64,000 nucleotides of DNA. Origin: an uncultured Flavobacteriales bacterium (GTDB lineage Bacteria; Bacteroidota; Bacteroidia; Flavobacteriales; BACL11). Positions within the stretch are counted from its first letter, which is position 1; every line of letters starts with the position of its first letter. The stretch covers positions 38,766 through 102,765 of the forward strand of contig CASIBH010000008.1 of NCBI GenBank assembly GCA_949372805.1, given 5' to 3'. Shown here one piece after another: positions 48,899 to 56,581 of the stretch. A model generated the notes under the pieces. The model was given only the letters and a program-made list of their open reading frames with translations, was not told the origin of the DNA and searched no databases. The position numbers and the translations under genes are program-made.

Positions 48899-50755
48899 TT
48901 AATATTCTGGATCAAGACCCAACTGCTCTCTTAAAACTTGTAGCTCTGGGTTTTTCTCCAGCATTTTATTAAATTTATCTTTGTTTGTATAGGCAACATC
49001 TCTTTTCTCAGATTCAACAACTACAGTATTTAAATCTAATTTATCATTACCAAGCCTTTCTCTTAAAATTTTTAAAATCATTTGTTTTTCGTGATAGACT
49101 AATTCAATTTGAGATGAATTACTTAATGGAACTTTAATTAAAAAATCGTCAAGAAGGACAGGATCATATATCCCTAGAGTAATTGCTAAATTAGATTTAC
49201 CATTCTTTTTAAGAATATTTATCATTTCTTTCCAATGAAATGTTAAATCCGATTGGGTAAATTCTTTTAAATTTAAATTAGATATAATATCATCCTCTTT
49301 TATTTTCTCTTTTTTTTGAAAAAGTAAATTAGAAATAGATATAGTTTTACTTTCTTTAGTAGCAATAAAATCTTGTGAATTTTTTATCTCAGCTAAATCT
49401 TGTACTTTTTCTTTAAGTTCTACTTCATCATTAATTTTATTTTCAAGATCAATAGAATTAGTGATTTCAACGTTAACATTCTTTTTTTCTATAATAACAT
49501 CATCATTAAATGTCTTGTTAACTTTAGTAGCAGTAAATCTTTCATCTTTTACAGTTTTAGTATTTTGAACTTTTGAAATTATAGCTTCAGATATTATTGG
49601 AGCTTTAGAGTCATTTGCTTTTGATACTACAAAATTTTTAGATTTTTTTTTTAATTCAGCACTATATCCAATCGAAGAAATTTGCATTAAACAAATTTCA
49701 ACTAATAATCTTTTGTTATTGCTTAGGTTGTACTGGATATCACATTCATTGCAAAGTTTTAAAGCTTTAACTAAATAAGATGAAGATGTTTTATTAGTTT
49801 GATCTAAATATCTCGATTTTAAATCATCAGACTTTTCAAGGATTTCAGCTGTAATACTATCTTGACAAAGTAAAAGGTTTCTTAAGTGAGAAGCAAGACC
49901 ATTAATAAAATGCTGACCATCAAAGCCATTATTTAAAATTTCATTAAATATTAAAAATAATTGACTAATATTATTTTCAAATAAACTAGCAGTAACTTTG
50001 AAATAATAATCATAATCTAAAATATTGAGATGTTTTATTACTTCAGTATAAATTAGCTTACCATCAGATGAAGTAACTAAACGGTCAAATAAAGACAAGG
50101 AATCTCTAAGAGCACCATCAGATTTTTCCGCAATTAAATGAAGTACCGAATCTTCAAAATCAATTGATTCTTTTGAAGCTACATATTTAAGATTCTTTAT
50201 AATATCATCAATTGAAGATTTTTTAAAATCAAAAATCTGGCATCTTGATAGAATCGTTGGAATTATTTTATGCTTTTCTGTAGTAGCTAAAATAAATTTA
50301 GCATGCTTTGGAGGCTCTTCAAGAGTTTTTAAAAAAGCGTTGAAAGCTTGGGCTGAAAGCATATGAACCTCATCAATTATATATATATTGTACTCTCCAA
50401 CTTGAGGAGCAAATCTTACTTGATCAACTAATTTTCTAATGTCATCAACTGAATTATTTGAGGCCGCATCAAGCTCATGTATGTTAAAAGAATTATTTTC
50501 ATTAAATGATGTGCATGAAACACATTTATCACATGAATCTTGATTGGCAGAAAGATTATCACAATTTATTGTTTTAGCTAAAATTCGTGCTAGAGAAGTT
50601 TTACCTACTCCTCGAGGGCCGCAAAACAAAAAGGACTGTGCTAATTGATTATTTCTAATTGAGGTTTTTAATGTTGAAGTAATAGCATCTTGCCCTAAAA
50701 CTCTTTCAAAAGTTTGAGGCCTATATTTTCTTGCAGATACTAAAAAATTACTCAT
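48899..50755 (-). CDS. dnaX: DNA polymerase III subunits gamma and tau
   Basis: A 618-residue clamp-loader ATPase. The P-loop is FCGPRGVGKTSLARILAKTI; the zinc cysteines are CDNLSANQDSCDKCVSC; Walker B region IYIIDEVHMLSAQAFN; the sensor-1 region FILATTEKHKIIPTILSRCQ. A charged Lys/Asn/Glu-rich linker of about 100 residues (from about residue 370) precedes the C-terminal tau domain that meets the polymerase. No slippery A-run frameshift for a short gamma form was evident, but I did not test it systematically. It has a two-box promoter divergent from rpsF. Confidence 0.95.
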   Translation of the reverse strand: MSNFLVSARKYRPQTFERVLGQDAITSTLKTSIRNNQLAQSFLFCGPRGVGKTSLARILAKTINCDNLSANQDSCDKCVSCTSFNENNSFNIHELDAASNNSVDDIRKLVDQVRFAPQVGEYNIYIIDEVHMLSAQAFNAFLKTLEEPPKHAKFILATTEKHKIIPTILSRCQIFDFKKSSIDDIIKNLKYVASKESIDFEDSVLHLIAEKSDGALRDSLSLFDRLVTSSDGKLIYTEVIKHLNILDYDYYFKVTASLFENNISQLFLIFNEILNNGFDGQHFINGLASHLRNLLLCQDSITAEILEKSDDLKSRYLDQTNKTSSSYLVKALKLCNECDIQYNLSNNKRLLVEICLMQISSIGYSAELKKKSKNFVVSKANDSKAPIISEAIISKVQNTKTVKDERFTATKVNKTFNDDVIIEKKNVNVEITNSIDLENKINDEVELKEKVQDLAEIKNSQDFIATKESKTISISNLLFQKKEKIKEDDIISNLNLKEFTQSDLTFHWKEMINILKKNGKSNLAITLGIYDPVLLDDFLIKVPLSNSSQIELVYHEKQMILKILRERLGNDKLDLNTVVVESEKRDVAYTNKDKFNKMLEKNPELQVLREQLGLDPEY

Positions 50756-50779
50756 ATTTATATCATAAAAAGATAATTA

Positions 50780-50813
50780 CAAAACTAACATTTATCTTAA
50801 ATTAAAAGACAAA
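50780..50813 (-). promoter_or_regulatory. Two-box promoter of dnaX
   Basis: Minus-strand TTTG (50813-50810), 22-base spacer, TAGTTTTG (50787-50780), 24 bases before the dnaX ATG. Matches the Bacteroidota -33/-7 form. Confidence 0.6.
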
Positions 50814-50844
50814 AAAACAGTACAAATTAATAAGGACATCTTAT

Positions 50845-50876
50845 TTTGGTAATTAACTATAGTTTTTCTAAATTTG
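50845..50876 (+). promoter_or_regulatory. Two-box promoter of the rpsF operon
   Basis: TTTG (50845-50848), 20-base spacer, TAAATTTG (50869-50876), then a GC-rich CCGCCCG. This is the best match in the window to TTTG-N19..21-TAnnTTTG. The leader is about 40 bases and A-rich. Confidence 0.75.
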
Positions 50877-50923
50877 CCGCCCGATTAAGGAAAAGAAAAT
50901 AAATATTAAGAAAAATAAATCAA

Positions 50924-51271
50924 ATGAATAATTACGAAACTGTTTTCATAATGAATCCCGTCTTATCTGATGATCAGGTAAGGGAAACAGTAAAAAAATT
51001 TGTTGATTATCTAAAAGATAAAAAAGCAAAAATTACCCATGAGGAAAACTGGGGACTTAAAAAACTTAAGTATACAATTCAGAAAAAGAAAACTGGATTT
51101 TATTACTTACTTGAATTTCAAGCAGAAGGAGATGTTATAGGGAACTTTGAAGTTGAATTTCAGCGTGATGAAAAAGTTATTAGATGGCAAACAGTTCGTC
51201 TAGATAAGTTTGCACTAGAGTATGCTGAAAGAAGAAAGAAGAAGTTAAGTACTAATACAAAAGCCGAATAA
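50924..51271 (+). CDS. rpsF: 30S ribosomal protein S6
   Basis: A 115-residue primary part of the small subunit platform, which pairs with S18. It begins [20 protein letters not shown] and has the RNP-like fold with [22 protein letters not shown] and [14 protein letters not shown]. The C-terminal is lysine-rich. It heads rpsF-rpsR-rplI with gaps of two and six bases; the ATG has no Shine-Dalgarno sequence, only A-rich sequence. A CCG trinucleotide, the element S6:S18 binds in other bacteria, occurs right after the promoter, but no surrounding hairpin is seen. Confidence 0.96.
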   Translation: MNNYETVFIMNPVLSDDQVRETVKKFVDYLKDKKAKITHEENWGLKKLKYTIQKKKTGFYYLLEFQAEGDVIGNFEVEFQRDEKVIRWQTVRLDKFALEYAERRKKKLSTNTKAE

Positions 51272-51273
51272 CT

Positions 51274-51543
51274 ATGAGCAATAATACAGAAATTAGATAT
51301 CTATCTCCAGTTGATATTGAGAAAAGAAAAAGAAATAAGTACTGCCGTTTCACCAAAATGGGCATCAAGTACATAGACTATAAAGATCCAGATTTTTTAA
51401 TGAGGTTTTTAAATGAGCAAGGGAAAATTCTTCCAAGAAGAATTACTGGAAACTCTATGAAATTTCAGAGAAGACTTGCAGTTGCTGTTAAAAGATGTAG
51501 ACAATTAGCATTACTTCCTTATGTTGGAGATAACTTAAAATAA
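51274..51543 (+). CDS. rpsR: 30S ribosomal protein S18
   Basis: An 89-residue small-subunit protein that forms a heterodimer with S6 on the platform. The core is [20 protein letters not shown] and [20 protein letters not shown], then [15 protein letters not shown] single cysteine in KYCRF is present rather than a zinc-binding set. It starts two bases after the rpsF stop and ends six bases before rplI. Size and order rpsF-rpsR-rplI match other Bacteroidota. Confidence 0.97.
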   Translation: MSNNTEIRYLSPVDIEKRKRNKYCRFTKMGIKYIDYKDPDFLMRFLNEQGKILPRRITGNSMKFQRRLAVAVKRCRQLALLPYVGDNLK

Positions 51544-51549
51544 AAAGAA

Positions 51550-51993
51550 ATGGAAATTATTTTATTAGAAAATATTGAGAAACTAGGTTTCAAAAATGAA
51601 ATTGTAAATGTTAAGAATGGCTTTGGAAGAAATTTTCTTATTCCAGCAGGCAAAGCAATTCTTGCAACTGAGTCAGCAGTAAAAGTTCTTAATGAAAATT
51701 TAAGACAACAAGAACAAAAAGATTCAAAATTAATTGCTGAACTTAATAGTACGGTTGAAGCTCTTCCAACTCTTGATATAAAAATCAAAGCAAAAGTTGC
51801 TGAAGGAGGAACAAAATTATTTGGATCTATTACTTCAGCTCAATTTACTGATGCACTTGCTGAGCTAGGACACAAAATTGATAAGAGATTTGTAAAACTA
51901 ACAACAATTAAAGAGCTTGGAAATTATGAAGCAGAAGTAAGACTTCATAGATCTGTTAAAGTTACAGTTCCTTTTAGTGTAGTTGCTGCATAA
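51550..51993 (+). CDS. rplI: 50S ribosomal protein L9
   Basis: A 147-residue large-subunit protein that bridges to the small subunit with two domains joined by a long helix. The N-terminal domain is MEIILLENIEKLGFKNEIVN then VKNGFGRNFLIPAGKAI; the connecting helix follows (NENLRQQEQKDSKLIAELNS); the C-terminal domain has GGTKLFGSITSAQFTDALAE. It ends the rpsF operon with a strong terminator 21 bases past the stop. Confidence 0.97.
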   Translation: MEIILLENIEKLGFKNEIVNVKNGFGRNFLIPAGKAILATESAVKVLNENLRQQEQKDSKLIAELNSTVEALPTLDIKIKAKVAEGGTKLFGSITSAQFTDALAELGHKIDKRFVKLTTIKELGNYEAEVRLHRSVKVTVPFSVVAA

Positions 51994-52014
51994 AAATTAT
52001 TTATTTAAACTTTT

Positions 52015-52047
52015 AAAAAACCGAATATTAATATTCGGTTTTTTTAT
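52015..52047 (+). terminator. Rho-independent terminator of the rpsF-rpsR-rplI operon
   Basis: CCGAATATTAATATTCGG is a perfect palindrome flanked by A6 and T7, a classic hairpin with U-tract. It could also act on the reverse strand. Confidence 0.92.
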
Positions 52048-52109
52048 TTGTGAAATTTTAAAACCTAATGTCACTCTCTTGAAATACAAATAAAAATCAT
52101 TAAAAATCG

Positions 52110-52117
52110 TATATTTG
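52110..52117 (+). promoter_or_regulatory. -7 promoter element for acnB
   Basis: TATATTTG (perfect TAnnTTTG) lies 95 bases before the acnB ATG. The leader (52118-52212) holds two tiny reading frames, of 8 and 6 codons, and no clear hairpin. No good -33 box. Confidence 0.45.
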
Positions 52118-52212
52118 CAATGAACGTTTTAATAGAATTCCTGTAAAGGGAAAATAAAATTTTTATGAAATCAAAAATTGAATAAAAATCTATTAATAAA
52201 AAAACTTCGACT

Positions 52213-54990
52213 ATGAAAAAATATGAGGAATATCTTGCAGAAATTAATGCTCGTAAAGATCAGAAACTTCAACCTAAACCAATTGAGGATGCAGAATTAT
52301 TAAGGGAAATAATTTTACAAATTAAGGATCTTAAAAACAAACATAGAGAAGAATCAATTAATTTTTTTATTTACAATGTAACTCCTGGCACAACAAGTGC
52401 AGCTTTTGTAAAAGCAAAGTTTTTGAAAGAAATAATCTTATCTAATATACTTGTTAATGAGATTTCAGAAGATTTTGCTTTTGAGTTATTATCACACATG
52501 AAAGGGGGGCCATCTATTGAAGTATTACTTGATTTAGGATTAGGGACAGATTCATTATTAGCACATAAGGCTGCCAAAGTTCTTAAAACACAAGTTTTTC
52601 TTTATGAATCTGATATGGACCGTTTAGAAAAAGCCTTTAATAAAGGTAATCTAATTGCAAAAGAAATCATAGAAAGTTATTTAAAAGCAGAGTTCTTCAC
52701 AAAACTTCCAGAAATAGATGAGGAAATTAAGGTAGTAACATTTATAGCAGGCATAGGTGATATTTCAACTGATCTACTTTCCCCAGGTGGTGATGCTCAC
52801 TCCAGATCAGACAGGCAATTACACGGGAAATGTATGTTTGAACACAATATAAGTCAACAAAACGCACTACTAAAACTAAAAGAAAAACATTCTGACAAAA
52901 TAGTTATGTTAATTGCCGAAAAAGGAACAATGGGTGTTGGCTCATCTAGAATGTCTGGAGTTAATAATGTTGCCTTGTGGATTGGAAAACAAGCTAGTCC
53001 GTTTGTTCCATTTATTAATATTGCGCCTGTGGTAGCAGGAACTAATGGGATTTCGCCAATATTTTTAACAACAGTAGATGTAACTGGAGGCATTGGACTT
53101 AATCTAAAAAATTGGGTTAAGCAAAAAGATATAAATGGAAATACCGTGAAAAATAAAGATGGAGACCCTATTCTAAAAGAGGTTTTCTCTGTTAAAACTG
53201 GCACTGTATTAACTATTAATACAAAAAAGAAAAAATTATATAATGGGGATCAAGAACTGTCAGACATATCCTCAGCATTTACTCCGCAAAAAATGGAGTT
53301 CATGAAAGCAGGGGGGTCATATGCAATTGTATTTGGGAAAAAACTTCAAACCTTTGCTGCAAAAACTTTACAATTAGACATTCCATTAGTTTACGCTCCT
53401 TCGAAAGAAATTTCACATACTAATCAAGGTTTAACAGCAGTTGAAAAGATATTTAATAAAAACGCAGTAGGTAAAAACCCGAGTAAAGTATTACACGCGG
53501 GCTCTGATGTTCGAGTTCGAGTAAATATTGTTGGATCTCAGGATACTACAGGTCTTATGACTTCTCAAGAACTAGAGTCTATGGCGGCAACAACAATTTC
53601 CCCAATATTGGATGGAGCATATCAATCTGGCTGTCACACAGCATCTGTCTGGGATAATAAAGCTCAAGAAAACATTCCTAAACTTATGACATTTATGAAT
53701 GACTTTGGACTAATTACAGCACGTGATCCAAATGGAGAATATCACGCTATGACAGATGTTATTCATAAGGTATTGAATGATTTAACAGTTGATGATTGGG
53801 CAATAATTATTGGTGGAGACTCACATACAAGAATGTCTAAAGGAGTTGCATTTGGTGCAGACTCCGGAACAGTTGCTCTTGCATTAGCTACTGGAGAAGC
53901 TTCAATGCCAATTCCGGAATCTGTTAAAGTAACTTTTAAAGGAAATATGATTGAAGGAATGGATTTTCGTGATGTTGTTCATGCGACTCAATCTCAAATG
54001 CTTGAAAAATTTAACGGTGAAAATGTTTTTCAAGGAAGAATAATTGAGGTTCATATTGGTACATTAATTGCTGATAAAGCTTTTACATTCACTGATTGGA
54101 CCGCAGAAATGAAAGCAAAAGCATCGATATGCATATCTGAAGACAAAACATTAATTGAATCATTAGAAGTTGCAAAAAGTAGGATTAATATTATGATCTC
54201 AAAGGGAATGGATAATGCTAATCAAGTTTTACAAGGATTAATTGACAGAGCTGATAATAGAATCTTAGAAATTACTACTGGAGAAAACCCACCATTAACT
54301 CCAGATTCCAATGCAAAATATTTTGCAGAGTTTGAGGTTGATTTAGATATTATTTCTCAGCCTATGATTGCTGATCCAGATGTGAATAATGACGATGTTT
54401 CAAAAAGATATACTCATGATACCATTAGACCGCTCTCATTTTATGAAGGTAATAAAAAAATTGACCTTGGTTTTGTTGGCTCTTGCATGGTTCACAAAGG
54501 AGATTTAAAAATTCTTTCTCAAATGCTAAGAAATTTAGAAAAAAATAATGGGAAAATTGAGTTTAATGCACCACTTATAGTTGCAGCGCCTACTTATAAT
54601 ATTATTGATGAATTAAAATTAGAAGGTGATTGGGATGTTCTACAAAAATATTCAGGATTTGAATTCAATGATACTGCTCCTAAAAACTCTGCCAGAACAG
54701 AATATGAAAACATGATGTATTTAGAAAGACCTGGATGCAACTTATGTATGGGAAACCAAGAAAAAGCTGCAAAAGGTGATACAGTTATGGCTACATCAAC
54801 AAGGTTATTTAAAGGAAGAGTAGTGGCCGATTCTGACAGAAAGAAAGGTGAGTCATTACTCGCTTCAACTCCAGTAGTTGTTCTTTCAGCAATTTTGGGT
54901 CGAACTCCGACTATGGAAGAGTACACTGAATCTGTTAAAGGAATAAATTTAACAAAGTTTACTCCTCCACTACAAAAACTATGTTCTTAA
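52213..54990 (+). CDS. acnB: Aconitate hydratase B (aconitase 2 / 2-methylisocitrate dehydratase)
   Basis: A 925-residue iron-sulfur enzyme that isomerises citrate to isocitrate in the TCA cycle. The N-terminal HEAT-like domain starts MKKYEEYLAEINARKD, and the domain order matches AcnB, not AcnA. Active-site stretches are GGDSHTRMSKGVAFGADSG, AATTISPILDGAYQSGCHTA, and the 4Fe-4S cysteines in VGSCMVHKGD and RPGCNLCMGNQEKA. Monocistronic with a moderate leader. After its stop is a weak A/T hairpin (TTTTTG-AAT-CAAAAA) before the convergent nuclease gene, which may end transcription. Confidence 0.96.
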   Translation: MKKYEEYLAEINARKDQKLQPKPIEDAELLREIILQIKDLKNKHREESINFFIYNVTPGTTSAAFVKAKFLKEIILSNILVNEISEDFAFELLSHMKGGPSIEVLLDLGLGTDSLLAHKAAKVLKTQVFLYESDMDRLEKAFNKGNLIAKEIIESYLKAEFFTKLPEIDEEIKVVTFIAGIGDISTDLLSPGGDAHSRSDRQLHGKCMFEHNISQQNALLKLKEKHSDKIVMLIAEKGTMGVGSSRMSGVNNVALWIGKQASPFVPFINIAPVVAGTNGISPIFLTTVDVTGGIGLNLKNWVKQKDINGNTVKNKDGDPILKEVFSVKTGTVLTINTKKKKLYNGDQELSDISSAFTPQKMEFMKAGGSYAIVFGKKLQTFAAKTLQLDIPLVYAPSKEISHTNQGLTAVEKIFNKNAVGKNPSKVLHAGSDVRVRVNIVGSQDTTGLMTSQELESMAATTISPILDGAYQSGCHTASVWDNKAQENIPKLMTFMNDFGLITARDPNGEYHAMTDVIHKVLNDLTVDDWAIIIGGDSHTRMSKGVAFGADSGTVALALATGEASMPIPESVKVTFKGNMIEGMDFRDVVHATQSQMLEKFNGENVFQGRIIEVHIGTLIADKAFTFTDWTAEMKAKASICISEDKTLIESLEVAKSRINIMISKGMDNANQVLQGLIDRADNRILEITTGENPPLTPDSNAKYFAEFEVDLDIISQPMIADPDVNNDDVSKRYTHDTIRPLSFYEGNKKIDLGFVGSCMVHKGDLKILSQMLRNLEKNNGKIEFNAPLIVAAPTYNIIDELKLEGDWDVLQKYSGFEFNDTAPKNSARTEYENMMYLERPGCNLCMGNQEKAAKGDTVMATSTRLFKGRVVADSDRKKGESLLASTPVVVLSAILGRTPTMEEYTESVKGINLTKFTPPLQKLCS

Positions 54991-55041
54991 TTTTTAGTTT
55001 TTGAATCAAAAAAAAGGAGTTAAGCTTTTACAGAAATATCT

Positions 55042-55503
55042 TTAACTATTTATTTTATTGTTCTTTGGAATATCTTTTAAATACTCAATATCTCCGTTTA
55101 AATAATTAATAGAACAACAATAATGTGTAATTCCGTTGGTAACGAACAAATATTTTGCTTGTAAACTAAAATTATATTTAGCAATTTGATCAAAAGCATT
55201 TTTATTAATTTTCACACTAGGAGCTTTACATTCAACTAATATAGTAGCATTAAAATTACGGTCACGAATAATTAAATCTGCTCTAGTATTCAAATTATTA
55301 TACTTTATAAGCTTTTCTACTTGCATTAATGCTAAAGGATAATTCTTATAGTTATTAAGGTAATGAATGACATGTTGCCTTACCCACTCCTCTGGAGTTA
55401 AGACAAAATAACTTTTTCTTACACAATCAAAAATTTGCATACTTCCATTAACTAATTTATTTTTGAATTCAAATTCTGGAAAATTTAGTTTTTCTAACAC
55501 CAT
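55042..55503 (-). CDS. Orphan HsdR N-terminal-like nuclease domain protein
   Basis: A 153-residue protein matching the N-terminal nuclease domain of type I restriction HsdR (HSDR_N_2 type). The PD-(D/E)XK core is visible: RADLIIRD with the Asp and ILVECKAPS with Glu and Lys. The helical start has TPEEWVRQHVIHYLN. No helicase, methylase or specificity gene is nearby, so this is not a type I system. Such stand-alone proteins are common in Bacteroidota next to holA. The ATG is 4 bases after a minus-strand TAAATTTG. The catalytic triad seems intact; a nucleic-acid role is inferred. Confidence 0.82.
   Translation of the reverse strand: MVLEKLNFPEFEFKNKLVNGSMQIFDCVRKSYFVLTPEEWVRQHVIHYLNNYKNYPLALMQVEKLIKYNNLNTRADLIIRDRNFNATILVECKAPSVKINKNAFDQIAKYNFSLQAKYLFVTNGITHYCCSINYLNGDIEYLKDIPKNNKINS
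55434..55465 (+). promoter_or_regulatory. Two-box promoter candidate for holA
   Basis: TTTG (55434-55437), 20-base spacer, TATTTTTG (55458-55465), inside the 5' end of the divergent HsdR-N-like gene and 51 bases before the holA GTG. Full match to the Bacteroidota consensus. Confidence 0.5.
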
Positions 55504-55507
55504 TTAA

Positions 55508-55515
55508 CAAATTTA
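55508..55515 (-). promoter_or_regulatory. -7 element for the HsdR-N-like gene (possibly leaderless)
   Basis: Minus-strand TAAATTTG ends four bases before the ATG at 55503 and touches the holA start at 55517. No -33 box. Confidence 0.4.
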
Positions 55516-55516
55516 C

Positions 55517-56512
55517 GTGAAATATTTAGACATAATAACATCATTAAAAAATAAAAAATACGATAAAATTTATTTACTTCATGGTGAAGAGAGTTACTAT
55601 ATTGATAAAATAGCAGATTTTATTTCACACAATATTTTAAGTAAAGAAGAAAAAGATTTTAATTTCGTAACACTTTATGGAAAAGATACAGATTGTGATC
55701 AAATTATCTCTGAAGCAAAACAATATCCATTTGGAGCAGATTATAGAGTTGTTTTAGTAAAAGAAGCTCAACATCTATATAAAATTGAACTTTTAGAAAA
55801 CTATCTCAAGTTTCCTACACCATCAACAATTTTGATCGTATGTTTCAAAAACAAAAAAATAGATAAAAGAAAAAGTATTTTCAAAACACTAAAAACAAGT
55901 GCAAAAATATTTGAAAGCAACAAACTTTATGATGATAAAATACCCTCGTGGATTAACTCTTATTGTGCAGAAAAAAACATTAAAATTGATAATAAGTCTT
56001 CAGCTATACTTAGCCAGCACCTCGGAAATGACTTATCTAAAATATCAAATGAACTTGATAAATTAATTATTAATTGTAATGGTGGTATTGATACAAAATT
56101 AATAGAACAAAATATTGGAATCAGCAAAGATTATAATGTGTTTGAGTTACAAAATGCTTTAGGTAAAAAAAATATTATCCAATCAAATAGGATAATAAAA
56201 TACTTTAATCTAAATAGTAAAACACATCCTCTAATTTTAACTATTAATTCTCTTTTTTCTTTTTTTCAGAAAGTTCTTATTTACAAACAAATTAGATCTA
56301 AATCAAGATCTGAAATAGCTGCATCACTAAAAGTTAACCCATATTTTTTAGATCAATATGAATTGGCTTCCAATAATTACTCAGTAGATCAATTACAGTT
56401 TATTTTTACTTACATAAAAGAATATGAGCTTCGAATGAAAGGCGTTAACAACAAAAACACTTCTCATCAATCTTTACTAATTGAATTAATTTTTAAAATA
56501 CTTCATACCTAG
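55517..56512 (+). CDS. holA: DNA polymerase III subunit delta
   Basis: A 331-residue clamp-loader wrench that opens the sliding clamp. It begins at GTG (MKYLDIITSLKNKKYDKIYL) and shows the HolA features LLHGEESYYIDKIADFI, PFGADYRVVLVKEA and PSTILIVCF, an AAA-like fold without a working P-loop. The C-terminal collar domain follows (GISKDYNVFELQNALGKKN near residue 208). No upstream ATG is in frame. Its divergent partner is the HsdR-N-like gene 13 bases away; dnaX, the partner ATPase, is encoded about 5 kb to the left. Confidence 0.92.
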   Translation: MKYLDIITSLKNKKYDKIYLLHGEESYYIDKIADFISHNILSKEEKDFNFVTLYGKDTDCDQIISEAKQYPFGADYRVVLVKEAQHLYKIELLENYLKFPTPSTILIVCFKNKKIDKRKSIFKTLKTSAKIFESNKLYDDKIPSWINSYCAEKNIKIDNKSSAILSQHLGNDLSKISNELDKLIINCNGGIDTKLIEQNIGISKDYNVFELQNALGKKNIIQSNRIIKYFNLNSKTHPLILTINSLFSFFQKVLIYKQIRSKSRSEIAASLKVNPYFLDQYELASNNYSVDQLQFIFTYIKEYELRMKGVNNKNTSHQSLLIELIFKILHT

Positions 56513-56555
56513 CAACAAACTACATTAAGCTTATGAAGCCAAGTATATAAATTAG

Positions 56556-56563
56556 TATATTTG
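56556..56563 (+). promoter_or_regulatory. -7 promoter element for the TonB receptor gene
   Basis: TATATTTG, a perfect TAnnTTTG, 18 bases before the ATG at 56582. Upstream spacing shows only a weak TTATG. Confidence 0.5.
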
Positions 56564-56581
56564 TCAACTTTTTAAAAAAAT

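Noticed and set aside
50877-50923. S6:S18-binding leader RNA before rpsF
   Set aside because: A CCG trinucleotide is present but the leader is A-rich with no hairpin to present it.
54991-55041. Strong terminator after acnB
   Set aside because: Only a 6-bp all-A/T-rich hairpin (TTTTTG/CAAAAA) is seen, too weak to call.
55042-55503. Type I restriction system or defence island
   Set aside because: Only the HsdR N-terminal-like domain is present, with no HsdM, HsdS or helicase; neighbours are housekeeping genes.
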